Source: JAMCQB01 sp947085305 (GTDB lineage Bacteria > Nitrospirota > Thermodesulfovibrionia > Thermodesulfovibrionales > UBA9159). From it: DNA of 6,508 bases. The notes beneath the pieces are model-generated. The model was not told the DNA's origin. It ran no database searches and worked only from the letters and a program-made list of their open reading frames with translations. Within the stretch, counting starts at the first letter, position 1, and every line of letters begins with the position of its first letter. Both the position numbers and the translations under genes were made by a program. The stretch is taken from positions 1 through 6,508 of the forward strand of contig CAMTVV010000160.1 in NCBI GenBank assembly GCA_947085305.1. Reading direction: 5' to 3'. Shown one piece after another: positions 5,391 to 6,508 of the stretch.

Positions 5391-6508
5391 GCCTGTCCCC
5401 TTTCCCAATATGAAGCTTGTCAGTGACCCCTGCCTTCACCTCAAGAACCATCTTAGAGGGAACCGGTGAGGCATAGCGCCTGCAGAACTTTGCCTCGGTG
5501 CAGGGCATCACATCTCTGTAAACAGCCGAAATTTTGTGTCCGCTATCAATAAAGATGATGTCAAAAGGGATCTTCATATTCAGGGCATGGATACTGATAT
5601 CTTCGCTCTTCCCATTCGTAAAAAGGAGCGCCCTCTCCTCAGAAGGGAGAACCCTGAACATCAGGCCCAGGGTCTTTTCGAAGAGAGAATCTGCAACCTC
5701 TGCATAAAAACTTCCCTTTACTTCATTGGTTCTGCCGTCGCGGATATTCACTCTTCTGAATTCCCTGCCCGCAATGTAGAGCTTCACCTCATAGGGTCTG
5801 AAGTCGTCAATGATATTGCCGTCCTGCACCACATATCTCCTGCCGGAGAAATATTCATCAAAATAGGGAATGTTGCTCCCGAGCCCCACCAGCCTGCCCT
5901 TCACCTCTTTGTCAAGCACATTCACCGCGATGACGATCTTCTGTTTCCCGAGGTTGACCATCTTTGCATGGACCGGTTTTGTCCCGTCCGGCGCAAAGGC
6001 ATAAAGAGAGTCTGAAAAGAAGCCGGGCGTGCCTGAAGCCTCACCAAGGAAATAGGGACTGAGGGCGCCAAGCTCCCGCATGAGACGCTTCACCTCTTCC
6101 AGGTGAGCTGCGTCAAGCCTGAGGTCATAGTTTCCGTCCTTCACCGTATAGAAGAAAAGGCCCCTGGCGCCGTGGACGATGGCGAGATAACTCAATGCCT
6201 TCATCTCGTCATAGGACGGGGCCCTGTCCCATCCCCTGCCCTTCCATCCCTGGCCCCCGAATATCTGGATCACGGCCCAGACCTCTCCCGCCCCTGCATG
6301 TCTTGCCTCGTCCATGCTCCTGCTGAGCCATATGATGGGGTTATGGGGAATCGGGTACTGGTCCATGAGGATGACGTCTGCTGCGTCCTTGTATGCACTC
6401 ACAAACTCCGGCCTCACCATGGCCATGAAGGATGGATGGGTTGAGCCGGAATCCCGTATCTTTTTCACCTTCTTCATTATCTCTTCAGTGGGGACAGACC
6501 TGCCTTCA
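5377..6508 (-). CDS. Glycosidase-like TIM-barrel protein with C-terminal DUF192 domain (5' truncated)
   Basis: The frame is open to the right edge (upstream codons EGRSVPTEEIMKK continue without a stop), so the first Met at 6477 is internal and the true start lies outside. The first ~145 residues from that Met read like the last strands of a glycoside-hydrolase-like TIM barrel: ADVILMDQYPIP, EVWAVIQIFGG, then YDEMKALSYLAIVHGARGLFFYTV. A beta-sandwich-like region follows (about 150-236; SLYAFAPDGT, KIVIAVNVLDKEVKGRL). From about 242 to 366 is a DUF192 domain, with EKTLGLMFR, IHALNMKIPFDIIFID, the GHKISAVYRDVMPC block and the ending VKAGVTDKLHIGKGDRLEF. DUF192 is usually a small stand-alone secreted protein of unknown function. 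The substrate is unknown, and the catalytic residues of the barrel cannot be judged from this part. The stop overlaps the start of the phosphatase gene, which suggests one operon. Confidence 0.85.
   Translation of the reverse strand, partial: EGRSVPTEEIMKKVKKIRDSGSTHPSFMAMVRPEFVSAYKDAADVILMDQYPIPHNPIIWLSRSMDEARHAGAGEVWAVIQIFGGQGWKGRGWDRAPSYDEMKALSYLAIVHGARGLFFYTVKDGNYDLRLDAAHLEEVKRLMRELGALSPYFLGEASGTPGFFSDSLYAFAPDGTKPVHAKMVNLGKQKIVIAVNVLDKEVKGRLVGLGSNIPYFDEYFSGRRYVVQDGNIIDDFRPYEVKLYIAGREFRRVNIRDGRTNEVKGSFYAEVADSLFEKTLGLMFRVLPSEERALLFTNGKSEDISIHALNMKIPFDIIFIDSGHKISAVYRDVMPCTEAKFCRRYASPVPSKMVLEVKAGVTDKLHIGKGDRLEFH

Overview
The window carries an all-minus-strand (leftward-transcribed) bacterial gene run. 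It reads like a mesophilic Gram-negative environmental bacterium: there are Sec-type signal peptides on two small periplasmic proteins, a sigma-54 promoter, and a NusG paralogue next to a YwqE/CpsB-type phosphatase. Short-period intergenic repeats flank a four-helix-bundle (S23/IVS-protein family) gene remnant. That mix is familiar from Nitrospirota and Desulfobacterota, but I assign no lineage firmly.

In transcription order (right to left): (1) a gene entering from the right edge encodes the C-terminal half of a TIM-barrel glycosidase-like protein with a DUF192 domain fused at its end. (2) A PHP-type phosphatase of the YwqE/CpsB family overlaps it. (3) A roughly 240-bp cassette lies at 4447-4686. 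Its ends are 35-nt imperfect inverted repeats built of 8-bp units, and inside is a broken four-helix-bundle gene reduced to its first and last codons. (4) A NusG/RfaH-like elongation factor starts 6 nt past the cassette edge. (5) An intergenic region of about 160 bp holds a near-consensus sigma-54 -24/-12 promoter and two 13-bp dyads 20 bp apart, a layout typical of enhancer sites. (6) This promoter would drive a ZraP/Spy/CpxP-like periplasmic protein and a small secreted OB-fold-like protein. (7) A 207-bp gap contains inverted arrays of 6-bp repeats. (8) Full-length mutS follows. (9) A promoter-like sequence and the first 14 codons of another gene run off the left edge.

The phosphatase and the NusG paralogue fit an exopolysaccharide or capsule locus: one dephosphorylates a tyrosine-kinase polymerisation regulator, the other acts on elongation through long operons. 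The ZraP-like gene with its sigma-54 promoter looks like an independent envelope or metal stress unit. mutS is a housekeeping mismatch-repair gene.

The most unusual object is the repeat-bounded four-helix-bundle cassette. It supplies the last codons and stop of the phosphatase and the leader of the NusG-like gene. Its terminal repeats differ in a way that would preserve pairing, through G-U wobbles, in the minus-strand RNA specifically. This recalls intervening sequences of 23S rRNA, which also carry four-helix-bundle genes between complementary ends.
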